This document shows positions 41,554-49,920 of a DNA stretch of 53,494 nucleotides, piece by piece. How positions within the stretch are numbered: the stretch's first letter is position 1; each line of letters opens with the position of its first letter. Origin of the DNA: Nostoc sp. T09 (GTDB taxonomy: Bacteria; Cyanobacteriota; Cyanobacteriia; Cyanobacteriales; Nostocaceae); the NCBI RefSeq assembly GCF_002154695.1, contig NZ_MTAV01000110.1, positions 1 to 53,494 of the forward strand, read 5' to 3'. The notes under the pieces were generated by a model. That model was not told the origin of the DNA, made no database searches, and saw only the letters and a list, made by a program, of their open reading frames with translations. The position numbers and the translations under genes are program-made.

Positions 41554-43041
41554 ATGTCAAACTCGCTCAAAGCATCAACGGCAGGACTGGCAATTGTAGA
41601 CAAAGCACGGCTGCGTCTTGGATGGACGAAAACCAGCACGGCGCGTTGGTGGCAAGATGCTCACACCTCTAGAGCTACATTACGGCGATTTTGGCAGGGC
41701 GATCGCATTCAGCGAGAAATTTTCATCGCTATCTGTCAAGCTGTTGGCATCACTAACTGGGAAGCGATCGCAGATTCTCCCGATCTACACTCGGAAATTA
41801 TTGCAGATATCCCTACACCTTATCTTGACTGGAATGAAGCCCCAGATGTGGAAAGTTTTTATGGGCGAAATCAGGAATTAACCAAGCTAGAACAATGGAT
41901 TGAGAGTGGCTGTAAGTTAGTCATGATTGTTGGGATTGCTGGTATCGGGAAAACTGCTCTGACACTTGCTTTAATAGACCGGATTCAGTCACAATTTGAT
42001 TGCTTGATTTGGAAATCTCTTCATTCTGCACCATCTCTAAATTCTCTACTGGATAGCTTGCTGAATACCTTTGATCGCAACGTTGTCCATGATATTCAAC
42101 AAGATACAGCACAACTCATACACCACCTGCAACAACGTCGCTGTCTATTAATACTTGATGGGTTAGATGCAGACTTGAACAACTACAATCAATTTATCCA
42201 AAAAATCAGCCGCAGTCATCAAAGTTGTATTCTGATCGCTAGCCGCGAACAACCAAAGGCGATTGAAATCGATACAAAAACAGTCCGCTGTTTAAGCCTC
42301 AAAGGTTTGCCAAAAACCGAAGCGCTACAACTATTGCAATCGAAAGGATTTACAGGTAAAGAATTAGGACTATCAGCCTTAATTCAACTTTATCGCGGCA
42401 ATCCTTTGGCACTGAAACTGGTAACGCCGTTGATTCAGTCGGTGTTTGCTGGGAATGTCGCTGCATTTCTCACTCAGAATACCCTGGTGATTGGCGATCG
42501 CTTACGAGTTATCCTCAAACAACAGTTCGAGCAACTTGGCGATTTAGAACAAGATATTCTCTATTGGTTAGCAATCTGGCAAGAACCTGTCTCTTTCTCA
42601 CGGTTGCAAACCCATCTATTAATATCCGTCGATCCAGCTACAGTATTAGAGGCAATTGTCGCATTAGAAAGGCGATCGCTTTTGGAAAAATGGATCGGTA
42701 CAGGGGAAATCTCATTTAGCTTGCAACCGTTAGTCATGAAAGTTGTCACCGATGAATTGGTAGAACGCGCTGCTCAAGAGATTCAACAGGTAGTGCAGAG
42801 TAATGATATGCGTCATTTTAAAATACTGCGAACTCATTGGTTACTGCGACCTGGTACTGATGATATTGCAGGCGATCGCATTTTGCATCAACTGCGGGAT
42901 TATTTATGGCGGCTGTATGGTGCGACTCTGCCACAAACCCTTGAGCGGATGCTGTTACTTTTAAAGGATCAATCTCCTTTGGCAATTGGTTATATCGCTT
43001 GTAATGTAGCCGCAATCCTAAAGCAGTTGAGAATACAGTAG
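41554..43041 (+). CDS. STAND/NB-ARC NTPase lacking its repeat domain
   Basis: A 495-residue protein. The N-terminal helical module (about 10-75, LRLGWTKTSTARWWQD and TLRRFWQGDRIQREIFIAIC) is common in cyanobacterial NB-ARC proteins. The NTPase shows Walker A GIAGIGKT (127-134), Walker B LLILDGLD (198-205), a sensor-like ILIASREQ and GNPLALKLV (about 289-297). A winged-helix region follows (LYWLAIWQEPVSF). In relatives the segment GYIACNVAAILKQLR leads directly into WD40, TPR or pentapeptide repeats. Here a stop comes two residues later, so the sensor part is missing. It may be a truncated remnant or a two-gene arrangement. Confidence 0.85.
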   Translation: MSNSLKASTAGLAIVDKARLRLGWTKTSTARWWQDAHTSRATLRRFWQGDRIQREIFIAICQAVGITNWEAIADSPDLHSEIIADIPTPYLDWNEAPDVESFYGRNQELTKLEQWIESGCKLVMIVGIAGIGKTALTLALIDRIQSQFDCLIWKSLHSAPSLNSLLDSLLNTFDRNVVHDIQQDTAQLIHHLQQRRCLLILDGLDADLNNYNQFIQKISRSHQSCILIASREQPKAIEIDTKTVRCLSLKGLPKTEALQLLQSKGFTGKELGLSALIQLYRGNPLALKLVTPLIQSVFAGNVAAFLTQNTLVIGDRLRVILKQQFEQLGDLEQDILYWLAIWQEPVSFSRLQTHLLISVDPATVLEAIVALERRSLLEKWIGTGEISFSLQPLVMKVVTDELVERAAQEIQQVVQSNDMRHFKILRTHWLLRPGTDDIAGDRILHQLRDYLWRLYGATLPQTLERMLLLLKDQSPLAIGYIACNVAAILKQLRIQ

Positions 43042-43095
43042 ATGAAGGCTTTTGATATTTATCTGTGTTCACACCGAAGTTCAGATACCTGCGGC

Positions 43096-43113
43096 AAGCC
43101 GCTTTGCGTCTAC
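43096..43113. repeat. GTAGACGCAAAGCGG repeat, copy 2 (inverted)
   Basis: AAGCCGCTTTGCGTCTAC is the exact reverse complement of 22148-22165. It lies shortly after the early stop of the STAND gene, within a 226-bp gap that also has CGGCTTCTGCCG. No further coding sequence for repeats is visible there. Confidence 0.6.
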
Positions 43114-43267
43114 TACGGCTTCTGCCGCTCCGAATAATAAAAATATCCCATCGCTATGAATGCAGGGGAGCAGGGGGAAAAAAGTCGTGTTGAGTCCAGA
43201 AATTTGGATAATTTATTTTTTGGAGTTCCGTAACGCTTCATTCCCAGAGAAGCCTGCGAAGGGCTGT

Positions 43268-43942
43268 TTACTGATTAGCTATTAATGATTGTTCACGAAT
43301 AGTTGATAACATTAGTGGCGGGCGCAGGCAAAGATAAGCAACAGAACCAAGTAAGGGAACGAATACAACTGCTAAAAATACTTGGGCATTAGGGAAGCGG
43401 CGACGAGCCATATCATCACCAACAACAGTAGGAAATAACAGATAAAACAGGCAAAATGCCAAGCTCATGCCATTGATAAAGCGATCGCTTTGGAATTGCT
43501 GCACATAATCTCCCCAATCACCGAAGGCAAAACCATAAGTAAGCAAGACAACTGTGCTTAAAGTCAAGATGATACCGTAAAGGCGAGAATCCAATAGATT
43601 CAAAAAAGCATCCTTTTGCCCAGAAAATTGTTGATTAGGTTCGCGTAAAGCCAAATATGGCAAAAGTCCAAGTACACCAGAACCCACTGATGCTATGGCA
43701 AAAGGCCAAAAAGCAATCCGCTGCATCCTGCCATCAATGAACAATAAACCACTATAAATTAATAGCCAAATACCAACCAGAGAAAATAAAGAAAGGATAA
43801 TTGGATTGATCGCAGCCCAGTTAAAAGTAAATATATTTTTCAACAACGCTAGCGTTTCATCTAAGTGCAGAGGCGGTGCCAAAAACACAATATAGGCGAT
43901 AAATCCAGCCCACAGTAACCACAATGCAAGTTTTCTAGTCAT
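43268..43942 (-). CDS. conserved membrane protein, 224 aa
   Basis: Six or so hydrophobic helices with short loops: LALWLLWAGFIAYIVFLAP, ILSLFSLVGIWLLIYSGLLF, FAIASVGSGVLGLLPYLAL and so on. The cytoplasmic or lumenal loops contain REPNQQFSGQKDAF and GDDMARRRFPNAQV. I believe homologues occur across cyanobacteria and plants as uncharacterised plastid-type proteins, but I cannot name a family. The start ATG at 43942 is the first in frame. Isolated gene. Confidence 0.7.
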   Translation of the reverse strand: MTRKLALWLLWAGFIAYIVFLAPPLHLDETLALLKNIFTFNWAAINPIILSLFSLVGIWLLIYSGLLFIDGRMQRIAFWPFAIASVGSGVLGLLPYLALREPNQQFSGQKDAFLNLLDSRLYGIILTLSTVVLLTYGFAFGDWGDYVQQFQSDRFINGMSLAFCLFYLLFPTVVGDDMARRRFPNAQVFLAVVFVPLLGSVAYLCLRPPLMLSTIREQSLIANQ

Positions 43943-44263
43943 AATCTCCAGCTGGTGTGCATGAAATTATTTCACAGATAATTAATTGAGTATCTGGTAT
44001 CTGCCATTTGACCTAGAAGTTTTATGAGGCAGCCAGGATCTAACTATCAATTAGTTAAATTATTTTGCATTGTAAATTATCAATCCGCTGCTCGTTCTCA
44101 CTCAATGGGTATAGCTTCTACTACCGTTTGTCCAAAAGCACCCCAGCCAACCCTAACCTACAAGGTTAGCTTGTTGCTACTGCAAGTGTTGTCACCACTT
44201 GCATCTACAATCCAATAATCCTTGCGATCGCATCCTTTGGAGTCAGTGTATTTTACAGGAAAA

Positions 44264-44296
44264 GGGCAAGCTTTACCCGGAAAAACGCGCTTGCCC
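44264..44296. repeat. hairpin in the 43943-44415 gap
   Basis: GGGCAAGC (44264-44271) pairs with GCTTGCCC (44289-44296) across 17 nt. It has no T-run on either side. The 473-bp gap contains one 64-residue open frame on the plus strand without a ribosome-binding site or protein signature, which I do not accept as a gene. Confidence 0.5.
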
Positions 44297-44415
44297 CAAT
44301 AATGGCATAAATCTACAGAAACCTGCACTTTTGCCAAGATCTTGCTAAAAATTTGATTGTATACAAGAGTTTAATTCACAGCACTTGAAAAATTTAGCAA
44401 ATAAGCAGCTACTTG

Positions 44416-44700
44416 CTATGCTACTGGTTCTTCTTCTCTCACACTCTGACTTATAACTTCGACTAACTCTGGCATACTTTCAAACCGATCTTGGCCTGTT
44501 TGTTCAAGTAGCGATCGTAAATCTATAGTCTTTTCTTTTGTCCAGTGAATTTCTTCGTGACTTTTGATTTGTTCGAGGATTTGCTCTTTACTAGCAGGAA
44601 AGTCTCTACCTGCCAGTGCCTGAGTGACTGCTGCTACTCCATAAGCCTCGCCCTTGTCTGGACCGCGATCCTCACGTCCTTGTTCGGATTGGTTAGGCAT
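44416..44700 (-). CDS. DUF2795 family protein
   Basis: A 94-residue hydrophilic protein. The N-terminal tail is rich in Gln, Glu and Gly (MPNQSEQGREDRGPDKGEAY). The central AVTQALAGRDFPASKEQILEQ matches the DUF2795 domain, which is small, helical and of unknown function. A Glu-rich end follows. AAGGAGA stands 7 bases ahead of the ATG. The upstream gap is long (533 bp) and holds a paired palindrome that may be an operator. Confidence 0.72.
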   Translation of the reverse strand: MPNQSEQGREDRGPDKGEAYGVAAVTQALAGRDFPASKEQILEQIKSHEEIHWTKEKTIDLRSLLEQTGQDRFESMPELVEVISQSVREEEPVA

Positions 44701-45127
44701 AAGATTCTCCTTACTAGTTAGTAATTGAGAGATCTACTTTCAACGCTAAACTCACTATTTAATATAGTCTTCTATCTAAAGAGTTAATTTTATTTGAATA
44801 GTAAAAATACTGTATTGTTCAGTTGGTTTAAGCCAGGATAAATCAGGATTTGTGCTTATGAAGTTGTACAGAACGCAAATTGCTCAATGTTTACCAGACT
44901 GCTCAGTTTTAAGATTCAAAATTGCATAAATTGATGAGATAATATAGCTCATAAATATTAGCGCTCTTGAATATTACCAAGCCAAAAAACTGAGTAAACT
45001 TTCTAGATCAGCTATCAAATGATACTCGATTTTTCCTGCAATAACTTGATTTAACTATTCACTACCGAGCCTACACAATCATTTGCAAAGAAAGTACCGT
45101 ACACTTGAATGTTTTTGGTATCAATAG

Positions 45128-45157
45128 CCTACAAGTAGGTGATATCCTACTCGTAGG
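45128..45157. promoter_or_regulatory. paired CCTACNNGTAGG palindromes (candidate operator)
   Basis: Two copies of the 12-bp palindrome CCTAC-NN-GTAGG lie at 45128-45139 and 45146-45157, 18 bp centre to centre. They sit in the 533-bp gap 44701-45233, about 430 bp upstream of the DUF2795 gene and about 80 bp past the end of the next minus-strand gene. The layout fits cooperative binding of a dimeric regulator. No gene or other element is visible in the gap. Confidence 0.4.
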
Positions 45158-45233
45158 TCTCATCTGAAAACTGATTGATTCTAAGCTTATCTGTTTTCAG
45201 CAGTTACAGATTCTTAGCTTGTCCATAATTATG

Positions 45234-45521
45234 TTAATCTTGAGATTCTTCAGAAATAGGTTCTGATTCAGCTTCAGAGTTTGTTTGGACATTGATTTTA
45301 GGTTTAACGGGTTTCGGACCTCGCGCTAATGCAGGATTAACCGGCTGCCTGCTTTCATCACCAAAAGATCCTTTTTTCCCTTTACCAGAGGAGCGTTTAC
45401 TGCTTGGTTTTGAACCTTTGGTATTTGGTTCAATAGGAAGCACAGAATCCTCATTTTCTGAATTTTTGTCAGTATTTGCTTGGGACTGACGTTCCGATTT
45501 TTTGATTGGGCGTTCTATCAT
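45234..45521 (-). CDS. low-complexity charged protein, 95 aa
   Basis: A 95-residue protein of Ser, Lys, Glu and Pro, without hydrophobic core, predicted disordered. It contains a basic patch (GSKPSSKRSSGKGKKGSFGD) and an acidic end (SEAESEPISEESQD). It starts MIERPIKKSERQSQAN with only weak ribosome-binding features. Codon pattern is compatible with coding, and I recall similar short proteins in related cyanobacteria, but no function is known. It could bind nucleic acid through the basic patch. Confidence 0.5.
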   Translation of the reverse strand: MIERPIKKSERQSQANTDKNSENEDSVLPIEPNTKGSKPSSKRSSGKGKKGSFGDESRQPVNPALARGPKPVKPKINVQTNSEAESEPISEESQD

Positions 45522-45702
45522 TGTTGATTTTTGTAAATCTATTTTTATGATACATCGGTTTGGTGTTGTTTAACCTCTACCCTGTAACCGTAACCAAATA
45601 GTTGCAGTTCTTCAAACAGGTTAAGAAATGCTTGTTTGATAATTGTCTGCCTTTAAAGTAATCTAGCAAACATATATTTATTTATAACCTAAGTTTTCTA
45701 GT

Positions 45703-47076
45703 ATGTTAAAACAACTATTTATAATTGTCGCCTTAGCCATTGTAACTTTAGGATTTGCATCTACGGCTACTGCTGCAACTCTCCGCCCGAATTGGGTGGA
45801 AAATGAAATTTATCAATATAATCATCCATTTGCTGCTCAATTACCTCAAGAACTAGCAACAAAAATGCAAAAGATGGCAGCTAGCCCTCTCGGATTTTAT
45901 CGAGGGACAGATCGCATCTTCTATCGTGATATGCAGACATTACCAGCTTCAGCATTTGTCAATTCTTCAACAAGAGCCATTTGGTTAGACGGAGATATGC
46001 ATATGCAGAATCTTGGAGGAATGAGGGATAACAATGGCAACAACGTGTTTGATACCACCGATTTTGATGAAGGTTATCTTGGTCCCTACGTTTGGGACTT
46101 ACGACGTATGGCAGTATCAATTCTTTTAGCTGCTAAAGAGAATAGACTAAGCTCATCTGATGCTCAAGATATTGTTCGCAATTTTCTAGAGACTTACCTC
46201 AACAAAATGGGCGACTTTAAAGGAACAAATGATGAATTGTCTTATCGCTTAGAATCGAGTAATACTAACGGTGTAGTTCAAAATTTAATTCAAGCAGCTG
46301 CAAGCAAAAGCCGTTCGCGCTTCTTAAGCAAATATACGTTGCTCAATGGCAGTGGCGATCGCATCTTCCAAACAACCCCTAAACTTCAAGCTGTATCTAG
46401 CAGAACCTATGAAGATATTTCTGCTGCTATGAGTAGCTATATTGCCTCAATTCCTAGTAGCAAACGCTACATCAATAGTTACTACACTATCAAGGATATT
46501 CGTCTTAAATTAGGTTCAGGTACTGGTAGCCTTGGCAGATATCGATATTTGTTGCTAATTGAGGGCCCCAGTTCCGTAACTGATGACGATCGCATCGTAG
46601 AGATGAAGCAAGAAACTAGTAGCGCTGTTGCGATCGCAGTTCCGGGTTTGTTGCCGAGTTCTGTCTATGACAACAATGAAGGAGCAAGAGTGACAATTAC
46701 CAACAAAGCGATGCTTTCTAATAGCGATCCCTTAGTTGGTTACACTACAGTCAACAATATTCCATTCATGCTGCATGAAAAATCTCCTTATCAAAAGGAC
46801 TTTGATTATAAGTTGTTAACAACCAAATCAAAATTTATGGATGCAATGGGATATGCGGGGAAAGTTGTAGCCAAGAACCATGCTATTTCTGACAAGGATT
46901 ATAATGATGCGATCGTTCCCTACAGTGTTGACAAAGAAGTAACAGATTTGGTGAGTGGTAACAAGGCTGCATTCAAAAATGAGATTGTCAAATTTGCATT
47001 GGACTACGCAACTCAAGTTGAGTACGACTATGCAAGTTTCATAGATGCTTACAACCGAGGCGTGCCACTCTACTAA
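45703..47076 (+). CDS. secreted DUF2252 family protein
   Basis: A 457-residue protein with a signal peptide (LFIIVALAIVTLGFASTATA). DUF2252 is a kinase-like fold family. Its signature FYRGTDRIFYRD is followed by LDGDMHMQNLGG (about 95-106) and TTDFDEGYLGPYVWDLRRM (about 118-136), which carry the acidic active-site-like residues. The C-terminal EMKQETSSAVAIAVPG and NHAISDKDYNDAIVP regions are also family-like. Export of a kinase-like protein is unusual; the substrate is unknown. The gene is convergent with the type IV secretion-like block. Confidence 0.85.
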   Translation: MLKQLFIIVALAIVTLGFASTATAATLRPNWVENEIYQYNHPFAAQLPQELATKMQKMAASPLGFYRGTDRIFYRDMQTLPASAFVNSSTRAIWLDGDMHMQNLGGMRDNNGNNVFDTTDFDEGYLGPYVWDLRRMAVSILLAAKENRLSSSDAQDIVRNFLETYLNKMGDFKGTNDELSYRLESSNTNGVVQNLIQAAASKSRSRFLSKYTLLNGSGDRIFQTTPKLQAVSSRTYEDISAAMSSYIASIPSSKRYINSYYTIKDIRLKLGSGTGSLGRYRYLLLIEGPSSVTDDDRIVEMKQETSSAVAIAVPGLLPSSVYDNNEGARVTITNKAMLSNSDPLVGYTTVNNIPFMLHEKSPYQKDFDYKLLTTKSKFMDAMGYAGKVVAKNHAISDKDYNDAIVPYSVDKEVTDLVSGNKAAFKNEIVKFALDYATQVEYDYASFIDAYNRGVPLY

Positions 47077-47216
47077 AAATACAAATCAATTCGGAATACT
47101 ATTAGTCGTGTTATTGAGTTGATTGATAATGGTCATGTGTTAACCATTAACTGCAAAAGTTACATAGAGTAACAGCGCTTAAATAATGCTTAAAATGTCG
47201 TTCCTACTTATGACCT

Positions 47217-48836
47217 CTAAAATTGCATAACTTGATTGACATAGATTTCAACTGCTGTACCGGCTGGTAGAAACCACACGTTGGTTCGTTGAGTCATTTG
47301 GGAGATTGCTTGTTGATTGCGTTGAGCAATTTGGGGAACCACAGTATTCATACCACCTTCAAACACTCCAGCCAAGATGTTGCGTTGAGGATTAGTATTA
47401 CTAACGATAGTACCACCAGCATTTGTAGTCACAACTTGAGACTCACTACGGTTAACTAACTCTGCTGCTTTACCAAGACCACCTAAAACAAATAGTCCTA
47501 TATCCATACTGGCAATAGATGACCCTTTATTGGGAAATTGGTTGGCAATCAGAGGTTTACCTTGAGGAGCACGAATCATTAGCGCATTTTGTGGTAAGCT
47601 CTTTTCTGAAAGGTTGCCATTGTTTTGCATAATAATTTTTACTACATTCAGTTGTACCAAGCCTTGGTCAGAAACAGCACTCATTTCAGCTAATAATTCA
47701 GTATTCGCAGTCAGAGCGATCGCACCATCCACAGCTTTTAAAGGTTCTTTTAAACGTACTACAAATACATTTTTGTTATCGCTTTCTTTATTGCTATTTG
47801 AGGACTTAGTCGTTTCTCCAAATACAGCTGTTGCTAAAACAGCTTTGCTATGACTTCCGACTGCTACAGATTTTGGACTCTGCTGCACTGCTTGGCGCTC
47901 TACAGAAGTTTGCTGCTTTGGCATTTGTTCGATCTGAGGATTTATTTTCTGTTGCGGCACCTGGTCATCGGATTTATCAGTAACAGCCACCTGTCCATAG
48001 CTACCTAATTTAGATAACATTTGCCAATCTTGGAGTGGGTTTGGTGTAGGTGGTGGAGTTATATTTACTAATGGTTGAGTTTGTGGATTGCCAATTATTG
48101 GTTGAGGTGGTGGTGAAGATTGAGCAAAAGGTTGTTGAGGATAAGGAGATCTAACAATGCGCTCAACTGTAACTACCCGAGGTACATAAACTGTTGACAT
48201 CGGTGTTGGTGTTCTTTGTAGCACTGTCTGTCTAGACGGAGAAGTATCTAGCTGTGAATTTTGTTGAACTACTATCAGTTTTCCATTTCTTAACTGTTGT
48301 TGTGCTGATTTCACAGCTTCTGCTTGTTCAGTCAGAGCTAATTTCGTTTTTAGAGTCTCTACTTTTTCCTCTAAATCTGATTCTCTAGATTCTTCTTTTG
48401 TTGGCGATTGCATATCTAGAGGAACAATATTATTTTTTTTGGGCTTTTGATTAGAACTACTCATCAACTGTGATAAAAAACCGCCAGCAAATAAAACTAT
48501 AGCTAACGTAGCAGTACCTACCAAGCCTAACTTAGCAAAGGGATTTGATGAGAGTGATTGTTCAGTCTTCTCTTCCACTGATTGAGATAGTGATGGCTGT
48601 AAGTTAGCTGATTCTTCTAATACTTCGACATCAGCAGATAGAGATTCAGCTTCTAATCCAACTAATTTTGCCATTCGTGATTCCCAATCAGCAGAGTCTA
48701 CCTCTAGTTCGTAGTTATTAGATTTGGGATTAGCTAAATTTTGTGGATGAGCATCTGATTCTAATGAATAATGGTCAGATTTGCCATTAACTAAATTTGG
48801 TGAAGAATTATTTGAAGAAATTGAATTTTGAGTCAT
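47217..48836 (-). CDS. VirB10/TrbI-like type IV secretion protein
   Basis: A protein of 539 residues. It has a disordered N-terminus (about 1-85), one membrane helix (LGLVGTATLAIVLFAGGFLS, about residue 100), and a coiled-coil segment (EESRESDLEEKVETLKTKLA). A Pro/Gln-rich periplasmic stretch follows, and then a C-terminal domain ending FLPAGTAVEIYVNQVMQF. That end resembles the TrbI/VirB10 pattern in which an outer-membrane-reaching domain closes with LPxGTxxxVxVxxD. Similarity is by layout, so the name is probable. A TTG at 48854 would overlap the preceding gene's stop as TTGA; the ATG at 48836 is the alternative I list. Confidence 0.7.
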   Translation of the reverse strand: MTQNSISSNNSSPNLVNGKSDHYSLESDAHPQNLANPKSNNYELEVDSADWESRMAKLVGLEAESLSADVEVLEESANLQPSLSQSVEEKTEQSLSSNPFAKLGLVGTATLAIVLFAGGFLSQLMSSSNQKPKKNNIVPLDMQSPTKEESRESDLEEKVETLKTKLALTEQAEAVKSAQQQLRNGKLIVVQQNSQLDTSPSRQTVLQRTPTPMSTVYVPRVVTVERIVRSPYPQQPFAQSSPPPQPIIGNPQTQPLVNITPPPTPNPLQDWQMLSKLGSYGQVAVTDKSDDQVPQQKINPQIEQMPKQQTSVERQAVQQSPKSVAVGSHSKAVLATAVFGETTKSSNSNKESDNKNVFVVRLKEPLKAVDGAIALTANTELLAEMSAVSDQGLVQLNVVKIIMQNNGNLSEKSLPQNALMIRAPQGKPLIANQFPNKGSSIASMDIGLFVLGGLGKAAELVNRSESQVVTTNAGGTIVSNTNPQRNILAGVFEGGMNTVVPQIAQRNQQAISQMTQRTNVWFLPAGTAVEIYVNQVMQF

Positions 48837-48850
48837 TTTTTTAACTAATT

Positions 48851-49051
48851 TCAATTTACATTACATTCTTTATCTTCTAATTCACAGATTCGATAAATTT
48901 GCAGTCGAGCTTCAGAAATCCGAAAAGCAGCCAATTGTAGTGGAACTGGAGCATTAGGTAAAGCAGCTATACTTTTGGCAGTTGTCGCGCCATTACCGAG
49001 AATATCGTTAATGCCTGTATCCGCAGGAATTTGTAAAGTATAAAAATTCAT
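48851..49051 (-). CDS. small protein within the T4SS-like cluster, 66 aa
   Basis: A 66-residue protein starting MNFYTLQIPADTGINDILGN and containing two cysteines near the end (ICELEDKECNVN). It lies 16 bp after the secreted coiled-coil gene and touches the next gene, so it is embedded in the operon. No family recognised. Size and place would suit a small assembly or lipoprotein-like factor, but it has no signal peptide. Confidence 0.6.
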   Translation of the reverse strand: MNFYTLQIPADTGINDILGNGATTAKSIAALPNAPVPLQLAAFRISEARLQIYRICELEDKECNVN

Positions 49052-49067
49052 ATTTATCGACGGTTAA

Positions 49068-49856
49068 TTATTTCTCCTTCCTCCCAAACAAATCCATTTG
49101 CGAAGTTGTACGCAACAGCCGCGCCGCTTCCGCTGATGAATCGACTCTCCTTGAGCGATTATTTTCTTCCATTTGCTGAGAGATATTTGCTAAATTCAAA
49201 TTAGAATATTGCAAAAAGTGATTGGTCTGCATTGTCTGCGCCAGTGTTTCCCCAACAATTTTAGATTGTTGAGTTTGAATTTTGATATTTTCCAGTTGTA
49301 AATCAGATTGACCAGTATTTAGTAACGCACCTAAACCAGGAATACTCGCAGCACTCAATTGACCTACTTGTTTTTGAATATCGTTAAGAAAATTTTGATG
49401 ATTATTGTCCGCTGCTTGAGCTATTTGAGCAATATTATCTAGTGTATCTTTCGTAGCTTGTAACTTAATTTTTGTCCTAATCTGTCCATTCTTTCCCAAA
49501 ATACTCGCAACAGAACTGCGAGTAATTAAGCGATTGATTTCATTATTCGCTGTTGTAGATTTGAGTACGGAATTATTATCGAATTTATCTGAGATGGAGT
49601 TGAGAATAATCACATCACCCAACCGTTCACCTGCTGCAACTGGATTCGGGACATTCAATTCTCCTGTAGCTTCATTGAGTGCATTTTGAGATTGTAATTC
49701 TACAGGCTTTAAAGTTTCACTCAAATTATTTTTGAGATAGTTTTGTAAATCGCCAGAATAGGATTGAAAATCAGCTAAAACATCACCTAATTGTGCCATT
49801 GCTGGTAGACTTACCAGCAATCCTAAACCCAAAGTTAAAATCACAGTTTTTCGCAT
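49068..49856 (-). CDS. secreted helical protein, VirB5/TrbJ-position gene
   Basis: A 262-residue protein with a signal peptide (VILTLGLGLLVSLPAMA). The mature chain is largely helical and Asn/Gln-rich, with predicted coiled coils (LENIKIQTQQSKIVGETLAQ). It ends RLLRTTSQMDLFGRKEK. Position between the VirB4-like and VirB10-like genes, export signal and helical pattern fit a VirB5/TrbJ role as a minor pilus or channel component; direct family signature is not clear. A TCTGCCT heptamer run lies between it and the VirB4-like gene. Confidence 0.65.
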   Translation of the reverse strand: MRKTVILTLGLGLLVSLPAMAQLGDVLADFQSYSGDLQNYLKNNLSETLKPVELQSQNALNEATGELNVPNPVAAGERLGDVIILNSISDKFDNNSVLKSTTANNEINRLITRSSVASILGKNGQIRTKIKLQATKDTLDNIAQIAQAADNNHQNFLNDIQKQVGQLSAASIPGLGALLNTGQSDLQLENIKIQTQQSKIVGETLAQTMQTNHFLQYSNLNLANISQQMEENNRSRRVDSSAEAARLLRTTSQMDLFGRKEK

Positions 49857-49890
49857 AACTTCCTCCCATAAATTTCACTTGGTGTTTCCT

Positions 49891-49914
49891 TCTAACTTCT
49901 GCCTTCTGCCTTAT
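49891..49914. repeat. CTTCTGC heptamer repeat in the T4SS-like cluster
   Basis: About three 7-bp units of TCTGCCT lie in the 64-bp gap between two minus-strand genes. The same unit occurs upstream of gatD (about 6499-6520). It belongs to the short tandem repeats of heterocystous cyanobacteria. Confidence 0.65.
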
Positions 49915-49920
49915 TCATAA

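Noticed and set aside
44024-44218. 64-residue plus-strand frame
   Set aside because: No start signal, odd composition, and it lies in AT-rich noncoding sequence.
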